Shown: positions 7,544 through 15,791 of the stretch, in pieces | How the letters are laid out: every line of letters starts with the position of its first letter | Position numbering within the stretch: position 1 is the first letter of the stretch | DNA from: JAVKSL01 sp039583695 | Lineage (GTDB): Bacteria; Actinomycetota; Acidimicrobiia; Acidimicrobiales; JAJPHD01 | Assembly (NCBI GenBank): GCA_039583695.1 | Contig: JAVKSL010000034.1 | Location: 1-29,554, forward strand | Direction: 5' to 3' | DNA length: 29,554 bases | The notes under the pieces: model-generated | The model's input: only the letters and a program-made list of their open reading frames with translations | What the model was told of the DNA's origin: nothing | Database searches by the model: none | Position numbers and translations under genes: made by a program

Positions 7544-8644
7544 TCATGCAGCTGTGGTCTCTTGCACCTGCACTGGCTCTGTTCGCACGGAGCTGCCCGG
7601 TCGTCGCCGGAAGTTATCGACGTACACGGCCAGCAGGACCACCACACCGAGCAACACGCTCTGGAAATAGGTGGATACTCCGAGCAGATCGGTCCCGTTG
7701 TTGAGCGTGGTGATCAGCAGAGCTCCGACCATGCTCCCCCAGACGGTGCCGACTCCACCGAATAGGCTCCCGCCGCCGATGACGACCGCAGCGATGGAGA
7801 ACAGCTCGTAGTTGTTCCCGGCGTTCGGCAATGCCCCGGCCACGTAGGCGGCAAGGATGATCCCGCCCACAGCGGAGCAGATGCCGGAGAAGACGTACAC
7901 CGACAGGATCTGTCTCTTTACCTTTATTCCCGCGACCCGGGCAGCATGGATGTTGCTCCCGATGGCGTAGGTATACCGGCCGTACCGGGAGGTGGCCAGC
8001 ACCGCCTGGGCGGCGATGGCGAGCACGATCAGCACGATCACGATGTAAGGCAGAAAGCTGATGCCGGCGCTACCGAAAGTGGTGAAACCCGATGGCAGCC
8101 CGAAGACCGGCTGGCCGCCCGAAGCGAGCAGGGCGACCCCGCTCCCTATGGCGAGGGTAGCGAGGGTAGCGATGAAAGGCGGCATCTTGAACATCGTGAT
8201 CAGGGTCCCGTTGAACACCCCAACCACGGCACCCACCACAAGCCCCAGCACCACCGCCAGCCAGAACGGCCACCCTGCTTGATAGACGAGCGCCATGGAG
8301 ATGGCGCTGAGGGCAAGGACCGATCCCTGGGAGAGGTCGATCCCTGCCGTGATGATCACGAACGCCTGGCCCACGGTCAGGATGGCCACGACGGTGACCT
8401 GTTGGAGAATCCGCAGGATATTGGATGTGGTGAAGAAGTAAGGGCTTGCGAAGCTGAAGACTAGGACCATCGCGATGAGGGCCCCGGCGACGAGTGAGGA
8501 GTTGGCGACGTCCCGGAGCTTGGCTCGCCGTGTTTCCCAGGCGAGCCACTCGACCCTCGGCTCTTCGGTGGGACGAGGCGCGGAACCCGTGGCTCGCCGC
8601 TGACCCAGCGATACCATGGCACCGACCCTTCCCTTCACTGCCAC
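7544..8644 (-). CDS. Sugar ABC importer, permease (RbsC-like)
   Basis: A 366-residue membrane protein with about eight to ten hydrophobic segments from residue 50 onward. Family landmarks are GQAFVIITAGIDLSQGSVLA, FNGTLITMFKMPPFIATLAT, and YAIGSNIHAARVAGI with the conserved cytoplasmic coupling loop. It belongs to the BPD_transp_2 family used by ribose/xylose-type importers. The GTG start at 8644 has a GGGAG motif upstream; an in-frame ATG at 8617 is possible. The first 45 residues are a hydrophilic cytoplasmic extension. It lies 118 bases after the isomerase and 47 before the binding protein. Confidence 0.9.
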   Translation of the reverse strand: MAVKGRVGAMVSLGQRRATGSAPRPTEEPRVEWLAWETRRAKLRDVANSSLVAGALIAMVLVFSFASPYFFTTSNILRILQQVTVVAILTVGQAFVIITAGIDLSQGSVLALSAISMALVYQAGWPFWLAVVLGLVVGAVVGVFNGTLITMFKMPPFIATLATLAIGSGVALLASGGQPVFGLPSGFTTFGSAGISFLPYIVIVLIVLAIAAQAVLATSRYGRYTYAIGSNIHAARVAGIKVKRQILSVYVFSGICSAVGGIILAAYVAGALPNAGNNYELFSIAAVVIGGGSLFGGVGTVWGSMVGALLITTLNNGTDLLGVSTYFQSVLLGVVVLLAVYVDNFRRRPGSSVRTEPVQVQETTAA

Positions 8645-8762
8645 GGATGCTCCCTTCCCTGTCCGGTCCGATTTGCGGCGTTGAGGACGTCCCCGCCAAC
8701 GGGTCCGAACCCACCCTTTTGGGTAGTTGCGCCGGCAGGGGTATGGGTCGACATGGGCAGCA

Positions 8763-10175
8763 TCAGCGATCCAAGCGATCGATGTCTATATCCATGAAGC
8801 GACAGGCGGCCTCCAGCTCTGCCACCACGTCCCCCGGCACGGCATGGATGTGGTTGGCCCCGAAGCGGGCCAAAAAGGCGTGGACGGGAGCGTCGAGCCG
8901 GGTGAAGGCGTGGGGCCAGACATAGGTGCTCTGGTGCATCAATTCCTCATTGGTGGTCTCGTCGTATTGGACGAAAGCTCCTTTGGTCAGTTGGAGGCGG
9001 TAGCGGCCGTCCTGACGGCTCAGGCGGGCCAGGGTCATGTCTCCCGGCGCGGCAAGGTGGTGAACCGATGCACCCCCCGCCGGGAAGTAGAACTCCTCTG
9101 GGTAGAGGTGGACGTGGGCCAGGTTCTCCGCCGGATCCTCGCTCCGTGCCGCGAACCACGTGGCGTGCTGACCGCTGTTTACCAGGTCCCAGATGCCCCG
9201 GTCGGAGAAGTAGTGGCGGACGTCAGCGAACAGCACAGGACCACCGGTGATCGCCTTCATCACCTGCATGGTGAGCGCGCCGTCCATGTCGCACTCCGTC
9301 GCGCAGACATGTGGCTCTTTGGGCCCCTCCCAGTCGTAGGGATCATTGAGGAACGCCTCGGCCACGTCAGTCGTCGCAAAGTGGCTGGTGAGCTCGGGTT
9401 GGCCCTTGATTCCCGAGAAGTCCAGATGCCACTCCTCGATGATGTCGCGCACGGCGTGGTACGAACGGACCTGCCGTTCCAGTAGTTCGGGGGTCAGCCG
9501 GTCGCCGTCGTAGTGCACACCCGCTGCATGCTTCTCGAACCATTCGCGGCCTGCGCGAGCACGGCTCGGCTCGACCAGCGCGGAACGCCGGACGATTTCC
9601 CACTGGTCGATCTCTTCGACGTCGATGCCGAATCGGCGCATCCACTCGTCCGTTCGGCCCACCGCCGTGTACATGCCCATCGACCGACCTCCGATCCGGC
9701 CGAACGTGGCACCTTCGAGTCCGCGGACGGCCTGCGCGGCACGGGCCGCGGTCTGGAGGCGACCGGCGACCGGCGGGTCTCCCACGTCCCCCCACAACCT
9801 CTCGTGCTGCCGGCCAATCTGGTCCAAGCTCCCCCCGGCCGCCAGCATCGCCACCATGCCCGGATACTTGGGGTCGATGGTCGAAAAGAGCAGAAGCGGC
9901 CCAACCGTGGCGCGGGCGGCCAGCATCGAGAAGTTCGGAAACGCCCAGACCGGATAGTTGAAGACCGTGATGTCCGGCCGGAGGGCCGCCATCCGCCGGC
10001 CTTCACGGGCTGCCCCTTCGTTGGAGGTCACCGGTCCCTCCGCCCGTTGGACGGTGTGCCCCGACTCTTGCAGCACCGACACCAGGCGGTCTTCGATGCC
10101 CTGCACGAAGTCGGCCACACTGCTATGCACGTACTCCCGGCCATCGCTGAAGGTCAAGATCCCGATGCTGGGCAT
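8763..10175 (-). CDS. L-fucose isomerase-like sugar isomerase
   Basis: A 470-residue ketol isomerase of the FucI/AraA-like fold (COG2407 type). Candidate Mn-binding residues line up as E294 (ATECDMDGALT), D318 (VLFADVRHYF) and a His in GANHIHAVPGD (442/444), the last resembling the FucI C-terminal motif. Length is shorter than E. coli FucI (about 590), as is usual for the bacterial fucose-isomerase-like group. It would convert an aldose imported by the linked ABC system to a ketose for the kinase across the divergent promoter. ATG 10175 follows a GGAGGGGGG ribosome site. It is the first gene of the minus-strand operon, with a LacI-like operator in its leader. Confidence 0.8.
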   Translation of the reverse strand: MPSIGILTFSDGREYVHSSVADFVQGIEDRLVSVLQESGHTVQRAEGPVTSNEGAAREGRRMAALRPDITVFNYPVWAFPNFSMLAARATVGPLLLFSTIDPKYPGMVAMLAAGGSLDQIGRQHERLWGDVGDPPVAGRLQTAARAAQAVRGLEGATFGRIGGRSMGMYTAVGRTDEWMRRFGIDVEEIDQWEIVRRSALVEPSRARAGREWFEKHAAGVHYDGDRLTPELLERQVRSYHAVRDIIEEWHLDFSGIKGQPELTSHFATTDVAEAFLNDPYDWEGPKEPHVCATECDMDGALTMQVMKAITGGPVLFADVRHYFSDRGIWDLVNSGQHATWFAARSEDPAENLAHVHLYPEEFYFPAGGASVHHLAAPGDMTLARLSRQDGRYRLQLTKGAFVQYDETTNEELMHQSTYVWPHAFTRLDAPVHAFLARFGANHIHAVPGDVVAELEAACRFMDIDIDRLDR

Positions 10176-10188
10176 TCCCCCCCCTCCG

Positions 10189-10198
10189 TAAACGATTA
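10189..10198. promoter_or_regulatory. Putative LacI-family operator
   Basis: TAAACGATTA is a near-palindrome with the central CG and TAA/TTA arms usual for LacI-family sites. It lies 13 bases upstream of the isomerase start, in the space shared with the divergent lacI. Short, so only suggestive. Confidence 0.35.
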
Positions 10199-10230
10199 GC
10201 TCACATCTATGGCCTTAGACCTGGGCTTGC

Positions 10231-10237
10231 TACAGTA
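10231..10237. promoter_or_regulatory. Overlapping divergent -10 boxes
   Basis: TACAGT (plus, 10231-10236) and TACTGT (minus, 10237-10232) overlap. The plus box is placed to transcribe the leader ORF and lacI, the minus box the isomerase operon. No good -35 is seen for either, as expected for activator- or repressor-controlled promoters. Confidence 0.3.
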
Positions 10238-10266
10238 TTCCCATTCCCAAGAAGGAGACTCAAGTA

Positions 10267-10359
10267 ATGGATTTCTTAACACTGTACCCCGGGTCGATCG
10301 TTCTGTCAAGGGGGCCCTCGTTCCATGCTGAGCACCCCCCGCCCGAAGAGCGACCGTAG
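10267..10359 (+). CDS. 30-residue leader ORF abutting lacI
   Basis: An ATG at 10267 is preceded by AAGGAG (10252-10257) at nine bases. It opens a 30-codon frame (MDFLTLYPGSIVLSRG, then PSFHAEHPPPEERP) whose TAG at 10357-10359 touches the lacI ATG (TAGATG). lacI itself has no strong ribosome site, so its translation may depend on ribosomes finishing this ORF. The HPPPEERP end contains three successive prolines, a known ribosome-slowing motif. No family is recognised and the ORF could be fortuitous; the ribosome site and exact abutment are the evidence. Confidence 0.45.
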   Translation: MDFLTLYPGSIVLSRGPSFHAEHPPPEERP

Positions 10360-11397
10360 ATGGCAACGATCATCGACGTGGCCGATGCGGCAGGGGTCTC
10401 CACCGCAACAGTGTCCCGTGTCGTCAACAAGAACCCCAAGGTCGACCCGGAGTTGGCGGCACGGGTGCACAAGGCCATCTCTGAGCTCGACTACCACCCG
10501 AGCAGGCTGGCGCGGAGCCTGCGGACCCGTCAGAGCAAAGTGTGGGCGGTCGTCATCTCCGACATCCGGAACCCCTTCTTCACCGAGATGGTGCGGGGCA
10601 TCGAGGATGCAGCGTACGCCAGCGGGTATTCGATCGTCCTGTGCAACGCGGATGAGGACGAGGTCAAGGAAGCCTCGTACCTCCAATTTGCCATCGCCGA
10701 GCATGTCTCGGGCATCGTGCTCGCCCCGGCGCAGCATGGGGGGAGCACGATGGACTCGGTGCTGGAGCGAGGAATCCCCGTCGTCACCGTCGACCGGAGG
10801 TTGGACAACTATGAGCTGGACCGCGTCGAGGTAGACAACCGCGCGGGGGCCGAGCAGGCGGTCGTCCACTTGATCGAACGCGGTTACGAGCGGATCGGTC
10901 TGATCGGAGGACCGCAGCTCACTACCACCGGCATCGACCGCCTGGCCGGATACCACCGCGGCTTGGAACGGTACGGCCGCCAGGCCGACCCGAGACTGCT
11001 TCGGACCGGTGATTTCCGCGAGGCCGGCGGGTACCAGCAGATGCAATCGCTCTTGGCGTTGCGAACGCGTCCTGACGCCGTCTTCGTCGCCAACAATTTG
11101 ATGACCGTCGGGGCGCTACGAGCGCTCCGGGAGGCAGGCGTCTCGGTCCCCGAAGAGATCGGGATGGTCGGCTTCGACGACATGCCGTGGGCCCCACTCC
11201 TCCACCCGCCACTAACAACGGTGGCCCAGCCCATCTACGACATCGGCTCGGAGACCGCCCGGTTGCTGCTCAGCAGGCTCGATGGTTATCGCGGTAGCCC
11301 TCGTCAGGTCATCCTCGCACCGTCGCTCAAAGTGAGAGCGAGTTCCACGCCAAACGCCATACCGAGCCTGCGATACTCGAGCGGCGGCCGAGGGTGA
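10360..11397 (+). CDS. LacI-family sugar regulator
   Basis: A 345-residue repressor. The N-terminal helix-turn-helix (IIDVADAAGVSTATVSRVVN) and hinge helix (YHPSRLARSLRT) are followed from residue 60 by a periplasmic-binding-like effector domain (VVISDIRNPFFTEMVRGIED, VGFDDMPWAPLLHPPLTTV). It probably controls both divergent operons, using the imported sugar or a phosphorylated product as inducer. The ATG sits directly after the stop of a short leader ORF. The kinase begins seven bases after its stop, so the two are one transcript. Confidence 0.9.
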   Translation: MATIIDVADAAGVSTATVSRVVNKNPKVDPELAARVHKAISELDYHPSRLARSLRTRQSKVWAVVISDIRNPFFTEMVRGIEDAAYASGYSIVLCNADEDEVKEASYLQFAIAEHVSGIVLAPAQHGGSTMDSVLERGIPVVTVDRRLDNYELDRVEVDNRAGAEQAVVHLIERGYERIGLIGGPQLTTTGIDRLAGYHRGLERYGRQADPRLLRTGDFREAGGYQQMQSLLALRTRPDAVFVANNLMTVGALRALREAGVSVPEEIGMVGFDDMPWAPLLHPPLTTVAQPIYDIGSETARLLLSRLDGYRGSPRQVILAPSLKVRASSTPNAIPSLRYSSGGRG

Positions 11398-11404
11398 AGC
11401 GGCC

Positions 11405-12898
11405 GTGATGGACTTGGTGCTTGGTATCGACATCGGCACCTCGACGACAAAGGCCGTGCTGGCTGACGGCGACGGCGAGGTGGTCGCCCGGGCCGAGCGG
11501 GACCACTGTCTCTCCCTTCCGCAACCGGGTTGGGCGGAGCACGACGCAGACACCATCTGGTGGGCGGACGTGATGGCCACGGCGGCTGAATTGGCTGGCT
11601 CCGGCCGATCCATCCGGGCGATCTGCGTCAGCGGAGTGGGTCCCTGCCTTCTTCCTCTCGACGAGGCGGATCGCCCGCTCCGCCCGGCGATCCTCTATGG
11701 GATCGACTCCCGGGCCGGTGCCGAGGTTGATGAGCTCTCCGCGCGCTATGGGAAAGAGAACATCCTCCGGCGTGGTGGGTCGCCGCTCACCAGCCAGGCA
11801 GTCGGGCCCAAGCTGTTGTGGCTCCGACGGCACGAGCCCGAAGTCTGGGCCCGGACACGACGGTTCGCCATGGCAAGCTCCTATGCGGTGCTGCGCCTCA
11901 CCGGTGAGTACGTGCTCGACCATCACTCGGCCAGCCAGTGCGACCCGCTCTACGATCTCACCACCGAGTCGTGGATCGGGGAACGGGTTGCCGAGATTGC
12001 ACCCGCGGTGGAGTTCCCTCGCCTGGCGTGGGCCGGCGAGATTGTTGGGACACTCCGTCCAGAGGTGGCCCGCGACCTCGGCCTCGCCCCGGGCATACCG
12101 GTGCTGGCCGGCACTATCGACGCGTGGGCCGAGGCGGAAAGCGTCGGCGTGAGAATCCCGGGAGACACCATGGTGATGTACGGGACCACCATGTTCTTTG
12201 TCCGGGCGATCGGGACCCTGCGTCCGAGCCCGGCCCTCTGGGGCACCGTCGGGCTGAGACCCGGGAGCCGGACACTGGCGGCCGGGATGGCGACCTCGGG
12301 AGCGTTGACGGTTTGGTTCCGCGATCTCGTCGGATCGGTCAGCTTCCCCGAACTGGATGCGGAGGCAGCTTCAGTGCCACCCGGGTCCGACGGGCTCGTG
12401 ACGCTTCCCTACTTCGCCGGAGAACGAACCCCGCTCTTCGATCCCGACGCCCGGGGCGTGATTGTAGGCCTCACGCTCCGGCACGGCCGAGGTGCCCTTT
12501 ACCGGTCGCTCCTCGAGGCCACTGCCTTCGGCGTCCGCCACAACCTGGATGTGATGGCCGCCGCTGCCGGTGACCGGACCCGGCTCATCGCGGTGGGTGG
12601 GGGGGTCAGGGGGGGGCTCTGGCCCCAGATCGTCTCGGATGTCACCGGCCTGGCTCAGGATCTGCCCGTGCAGGGGATCGGCGCCTCTTACGGGGACGCG
12701 CTGCTCGCCGCGCAGGCGATCGGAGCGACGCCGCAGGAGCGGTCATGGGCGACCATTCAGGGCACCGTCAGGCCGGTGGCTTCGCGGAGAGCACTCTACG
12801 ACGAGATGTACGACCTCTATCTCGACCTCTACCGGGCGACCGCGAGACACGCCCACGCCATGGCCGAACTCCAAAAACAGGGAGGAACGGACACATGA
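11405..12898 (+). CDS. FGGY-family carbohydrate kinase
   Basis: A 497-residue sugar kinase of the FGGY group (xylulokinase/fuculokinase type). The N-terminal phosphate-binding strand is LVLGIDIGTSTTKAVL; the middle has VLAGTIDAWAEAESVGV with the candidate catalytic Asp and MVMYGTTMF; the C-terminal nucleotide-binding part has IAVGGGVRGGLWPQIVSDVT. It would phosphorylate the ketose made by the isomerase. Specificity (fuculose, xylulose or another ketose) cannot be set by eye. GTG 11405 is preferred to ATG 11408 for its spacing from AGGGTG; the difference is one residue. Its TGA overlaps the ATG of the next ORF (ATGA). Confidence 0.85.
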   Translation: MMDLVLGIDIGTSTTKAVLADGDGEVVARAERDHCLSLPQPGWAEHDADTIWWADVMATAAELAGSGRSIRAICVSGVGPCLLPLDEADRPLRPAILYGIDSRAGAEVDELSARYGKENILRRGGSPLTSQAVGPKLLWLRRHEPEVWARTRRFAMASSYAVLRLTGEYVLDHHSASQCDPLYDLTTESWIGERVAEIAPAVEFPRLAWAGEIVGTLRPEVARDLGLAPGIPVLAGTIDAWAEAESVGVRIPGDTMVMYGTTMFFVRAIGTLRPSPALWGTVGLRPGSRTLAAGMATSGALTVWFRDLVGSVSFPELDAEAASVPPGSDGLVTLPYFAGERTPLFDPDARGVIVGLTLRHGRGALYRSLLEATAFGVRHNLDVMAAAAGDRTRLIAVGGGVRGGLWPQIVSDVTGLAQDLPVQGIGASYGDALLAAQAIGATPQERSWATIQGTVRPVASRRALYDEMYDLYLDLYRATARHAHAMAELQKQGGTDT

Positions 12899-13074
12899 AG
12901 ATGACCTATGAGGCAGCCGAGGACCACTACAACCACGAAGGCTACCGCCGGTGCGGCCGAGGCGGATTGAGGCTTCCGCCGTTGTCGAGGGGACATTGGC
13001 AGAACTTCGGCGACGAGAGGCCCCTCGGGGCCACCGGGCGACCTCGCCAGGCGAGCACCGTCGGTCGGGCCTAG
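12895..13074 (+). pseudogene. Aldo-keto reductase, truncated N-terminus only
   Basis: It starts with a good ribosome site (GGAGG 12881-12885) and an ATGA overlap with the kinase, and reads YNHEGYRRCGRGGLRLPPLS, then RGHWQNFGDERPLGA. This is the N-terminus of YghZ-like aldo-keto reductases (usual form: YRRCGRSGLKLP...LWHNFGD). After about 46 codons homology stops and TAG follows at 13072-13074. The remaining 280 or so residues, with the catalytic Tyr/Lys/His, are gone, and the dehydratase gene follows within nine bases, so a deletion probably joined the two. It is non-functional as an enzyme. Confidence 0.7.
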
Positions 13075-13082
13075 GGGGCGGG

Positions 13083-14390
13083 GTGGCGACGATCACCGGA
13101 TTCGACACCTTCGACATCCGCTTCCCGACCTCGGTCGACCTCTACGGCTCCGACGCCATGAACAAGATGCCCGACTACTCGGTCGCATACGTCGCCATCC
13201 GCACCGATGACGCCAACGTCAGCGGCCATGCATTCGTTTTCACGACAGGGCTGGGCAACGACATCCAACTAGCGGCGATCCGGGCGCTCGAACCACTCGT
13301 CGCCGGCGCCGACCTCGATGGAACACTCGATAATCTCGGAGCGTTGTGGAAGCGCCTCGTCGCGGAGAGCCAGTTGCGCTGGCTCGGTCCGGAAAAGGGT
13401 GTCGTGCACATGGCAATCGGCGCGGTGGTGAACGCTTGCTGGGACCTCGCATCCAAGCGAGCCGGCCTTCCGCTGTGGCGGTTGCTGTCGGGGATGCACA
13501 CCGAACAGCTCCTCGACCTCGTCGATTTCCGCTACCTGAGTGACGCTCTCACGCGGGGCGACGCCCGAGCGATCCTCGAGGCTGCCGGACCGGGTAAGGC
13601 GGAGCGCATCGCCGAGCTCGCGGAACGCGGCTATGGCGCATACACGACCACACCGGGCTGGCTCGGCTACTCAGACGGGCGGCTCGTCACCTTGCTCCAC
13701 GAGGCGGTAGCCGACGGTTTCACCCAGGTGAAGTTGAAAGTCGGTGGGGACCTCGAAGACGACATCCGCCGACTCGGACTCGCCCGTGACGCCGTCGGTC
13801 CGCACATCGCGATTGCGATCGACGCGAACCAGGTTTGGGACGTCGAACAGGCGATTGAATGGATACAGGCGCTCAGGCGGTTCGACATCGCCTGGATAGA
13901 GGAGCCGACAAGCCCCGACGACATCCTCGGCACCGCCACAATCCGTCGAGCCGTCGCTCCGGTGCCGGTTGCGACGGGCGAGCACGTTGCCAACCGCGTG
14001 ATCTTCAAGCAGCTCTTGCAGGCCGAGGCGATCGATGTCATGCAGATCGACGCCTGCCGGGTGGCGGGGGTTAACGAGAACATCGCCAACCTGCTGCTGG
14101 CGGCCAAGTTCGGTGTCCGGGTTTGCCCGCACGCCGGTGGCGTTGGCCTCTGCGAAGCGGTCCAGCACCTCTCCTTCTTCGACTACGCGGCGGTCTCGTC
14201 AACTCAGGAGCGCAGGATGATCGAATGGGTCGACGATCTCCACCAGCACTTCGTCGCGCCGGCCGCGGTCATTGACGGTCGCTACCGGGCACCCGTCGTC
14301 CCCGGTGCGTCAACCGAGATGTGCCGCGCGTCGATTGAGTGGTTCACCTATCCGGGCGGTCCGGCCTGGGTGGCCGTGACCAGCTGTTAA
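13083..14390 (+). CDS. L-fuconate dehydratase (enolase superfamily)
   Basis: A 435-residue enolase-superfamily dehydratase. The catalytic set is complete: K217-x-K219 (FTQVKLKVGGD), metal ligands D247 (AIDANQVWD), E273 (WIEEPTSPDD) and E300 (ATGEHVANR), and His350 (CPHAGGVGLCE). The N-terminus VRFPTS/GSDAMN-like pattern (DIRFPTSVDLYGSDAMN) and length match L-fuconate dehydratases, which turn L-fuconate into 2-keto-3-deoxy-L-fuconate. GTG 13083 is chosen because homology begins there and AGGGGGC precedes it; the longer frame to 12951 only reads through the truncated reductase. It is last in the plus-strand operon, before a strong hairpin. Dehydrogenase and lactonase partners are not in the window. 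Confidence 0.85.
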   Translation: MATITGFDTFDIRFPTSVDLYGSDAMNKMPDYSVAYVAIRTDDANVSGHAFVFTTGLGNDIQLAAIRALEPLVAGADLDGTLDNLGALWKRLVAESQLRWLGPEKGVVHMAIGAVVNACWDLASKRAGLPLWRLLSGMHTEQLLDLVDFRYLSDALTRGDARAILEAAGPGKAERIAELAERGYGAYTTTPGWLGYSDGRLVTLLHEAVADGFTQVKLKVGGDLEDDIRRLGLARDAVGPHIAIAIDANQVWDVEQAIEWIQALRRFDIAWIEEPTSPDDILGTATIRRAVAPVPVATGEHVANRVIFKQLLQAEAIDVMQIDACRVAGVNENIANLLLAAKFGVRVCPHAGGVGLCEAVQHLSFFDYAAVSSTQERRMIEWVDDLHQHFVAPAAVIDGRYRAPVVPGASTEMCRASIEWFTYPGGPAWVAVTSC

Positions 14391-14400
14391 CGGTGCCGCT

Positions 14401-14428
14401 GGCGTACGACGGCAGGCCGTCGTACGCC
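14401..14428 (+). terminator. 12-bp hairpin after the sugar operon
   Basis: A perfect 12-bp stem (14401-14412 with 14417-14428) and a CAGG loop start ten bases after the dehydratase stop. There is no T run, as usual for actinobacterial terminators. Confidence 0.7.
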
Positions 14429-14590
14429 ACCAGGAGTCGTTGCGAACGGCCATCACAACGACACAGCTCGCTGCGCCAGTGGCCGGTGACCTCGGAAGGG
14501 AAGAAGAGCCCGGCCAAACCAGATCCTAAGCCGGGTCCCGCCCGGCATCTCCTTCGGCCGCGTCGCCGAGGCTCGCTGTCGCCGGAGCGA

Positions 14591-14615
14591 TTGCACTTAG
14601 TGCGCTTTTCGGTGC
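14591..14615 (+). promoter_or_regulatory. 25-bp element, copy 1 (upstream of SnoaL-like gene)
   Basis: TTGCACTTAG, four variable bases, then CTTTTCGGTGC. The same 21 conserved positions recur at 24290-24314 on the minus strand, upstream of the quinone oxidoreductase and in the same orientation to its gene. This copy ends beside the expected -35 position of the 14638 promoter. GCAC and GTGC at its ends are inverted. It may be a regulator site or a dispersed repeat. Confidence 0.4.
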
Positions 14616-14637
14616 GAAACCGCGATAGCTTCCAGCC

Positions 14638-14643
14638 TATCAT
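14638..14643 (+). promoter_or_regulatory. -10 box for leaderless SnoaL-like gene
   Basis: TATCAT, six bases, then GTG at 14650. This decides the start, since no ribosome-binding site is present. Confidence 0.5.
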
Positions 14644-14649
14644 TGCACC

Positions 14650-15039
14650 GTGGGCGCCAATCTGGACATCGTGCTCGGCGGGCTGGTCGACGCGCTGCGC
14701 CAGCAGGACCCGGCGCTGATCGGCCAGCTGCTTGCGCCCGACGTGGTATGGGAGGGGATCCGACCAGAGTGGCGCTGCGAAGGCAGGCGCCAGGCGATGG
14801 AGTTGGTTCGGCACCGGTTTGCCAGAGCGCCTTTCGTAATAGAAGGAGTGGAGGCCGTCGAGGCAGGCAGGCACGTGGTCGTTGGCTTGAGCGGAGCCGG
14901 GTTCAACGGCACGCCCGGTGACTGGGTGACGGCGGGCCATATGTACCACGTCTTCACCCTCTGTGATGGCGTCGTGGTGCGTTGGCGGGACTACGCCAGC
15001 CGGGCCGAGGCCCTGGCAGGGGCTGGAGTCTCAGGTTGA
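14650..15039 (+). CDS. SnoaL-like (NTF2-fold) protein
   Basis: A 129-residue single-domain protein with the pattern of a SnoaL-like NTF2 fold. An N-terminal helix (LVDALRQQDPALIGQLLAPD) leads to the cone strand VVWEGIRPEWRCEGR, and the C-terminal strands GHMYHVFTLCDGVVVRWRDY end with the W-R-D-Y often seen in this group. These proteins are small hydrolases, isomerases or binding proteins; no specific reaction can be assigned. It lies 85 bases before a TetR/efflux pair but has its own promoter. Confidence 0.75.
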   Translation: MGANLDIVLGGLVDALRQQDPALIGQLLAPDVVWEGIRPEWRCEGRRQAMELVRHRFARAPFVIEGVEAVEAGRHVVVGLSGAGFNGTPGDWVTAGHMYHVFTLCDGVVVRWRDYASRAEALAGAGVSG

Positions 15040-15097
15040 GGCCGGGACTGCGGTAACCGAGCTCCAGTTTGGAATAGCCGGAGCCCGACGTGCGTTC

Positions 15098-15123
15098 ACT
15101 GCAAGAGTGCATATACTGCAAGA
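15098..15123 (+). promoter_or_regulatory. TetR promoter with direct-repeat operator candidate
   Basis: ACTGCAAGA occurs at 15098-15106 and again at 15115-15123. The second copy overlaps the -10 box TATACT (15112-15117), which is seven bases before GTG 15125. The position suits binding by the TetR protein itself, although TetR sites are more often inverted than direct. Confidence 0.4.
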
Positions 15124-15124
15124 T

Positions 15125-15790
15125 GTGGGCTTCGTAGGTAGGGCAGGCACATCTCATCAGGCGTCGCTGCGCTATCGCAAGAAGGCGGCCACCCGCCAAG
15201 CCCTGAAGTCTGCCGCGACCCGCCTGATTGCCGAGCACGGCTTGAATGCGGTCACCGTGGACGACATCGCGGAAGCTGCGCAGGTCTCGACCAGGACGTT
15301 TTTCAACTACTTCGCCTCCAAGGAGGACGCGGTGGCGGGCTGGGACCCCGATATGGTCTCCGAGCTGCTCGAAGCCCTGCGGGCTCGACCCGCCGAGGAA
15401 GATCCATTCAGTGCCCTGAGCGCGGTGCTCATCGAGACACTCGGTGGGATCGAAGCCGAGCCAGGTGATTACATCGACCGGCTCGCGGTGATGCGCGCGG
15501 AGCCACAGTTGCTGGCCAGACAGGTGGCCCGGTGGGGTGAGATCGAGCGCCTGCTCGTCGAGGTCCTTGCAGAGCGACAGGCGGGCCGGCAGCCCGACGC
15601 CGGGCGCGCCAGCCCTGACCTTGGCGACGCTCACCCAGCGTTGGTCGTGGCCGCCACGCTGGCTGCTTGCCGGGTGGCCATCATGGCTTGGGGCGAGCGC
15701 AGCGGGGCCAACCTCACCGACCTGGTTGTCGCCAATCTTGCCGTACTCGCAACCGGGCTCTCCGAGCCCGCCCAAAGGAAAGCCAACTGA
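15125..15790 (+). CDS. TetR-family regulator of efflux pump
   Basis: A 221-residue regulator. Its TetR DNA-binding domain spans residues about 20-68 (AATRLIAEHGLNAVTVDDIA, EAAQVSTRTFFNYFASKEDA). The ligand-binding half is variable and gives no clue to the inducer. GTG 15125 is chosen from a -10 box seven bases upstream; a longer frame to 14963 would run through the SnoaL-like gene. The efflux gene starts one base after its stop (TGAGGTG), so it most likely represses its own operon and is released by an exported drug or metabolite. Confidence 0.85.
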   Translation: MGFVGRAGTSHQASLRYRKKAATRQALKSAATRLIAEHGLNAVTVDDIAEAAQVSTRTFFNYFASKEDAVAGWDPDMVSELLEALRARPAEEDPFSALSAVLIETLGGIEAEPGDYIDRLAVMRAEPQLLARQVARWGEIERLLVEVLAERQAGRQPDAGRASPDLGDAHPALVVAATLAACRVAIMAWGERSGANLTDLVVANLAVLATGLSEPAQRKAN

Positions 15791-15791
15791 G

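Noticed and set aside
8645..8762. Internal terminator or promoter between isomerase and permease
   Set aside because: Only a 4-bp ACCC/GGGT hairpin is visible, too weak to support.
14429..14590. Possible gene between the dehydratase terminator and the SnoaL-like gene
   Set aside because: No frame has recognisable motifs or a start signal; nothing supportable is seen.
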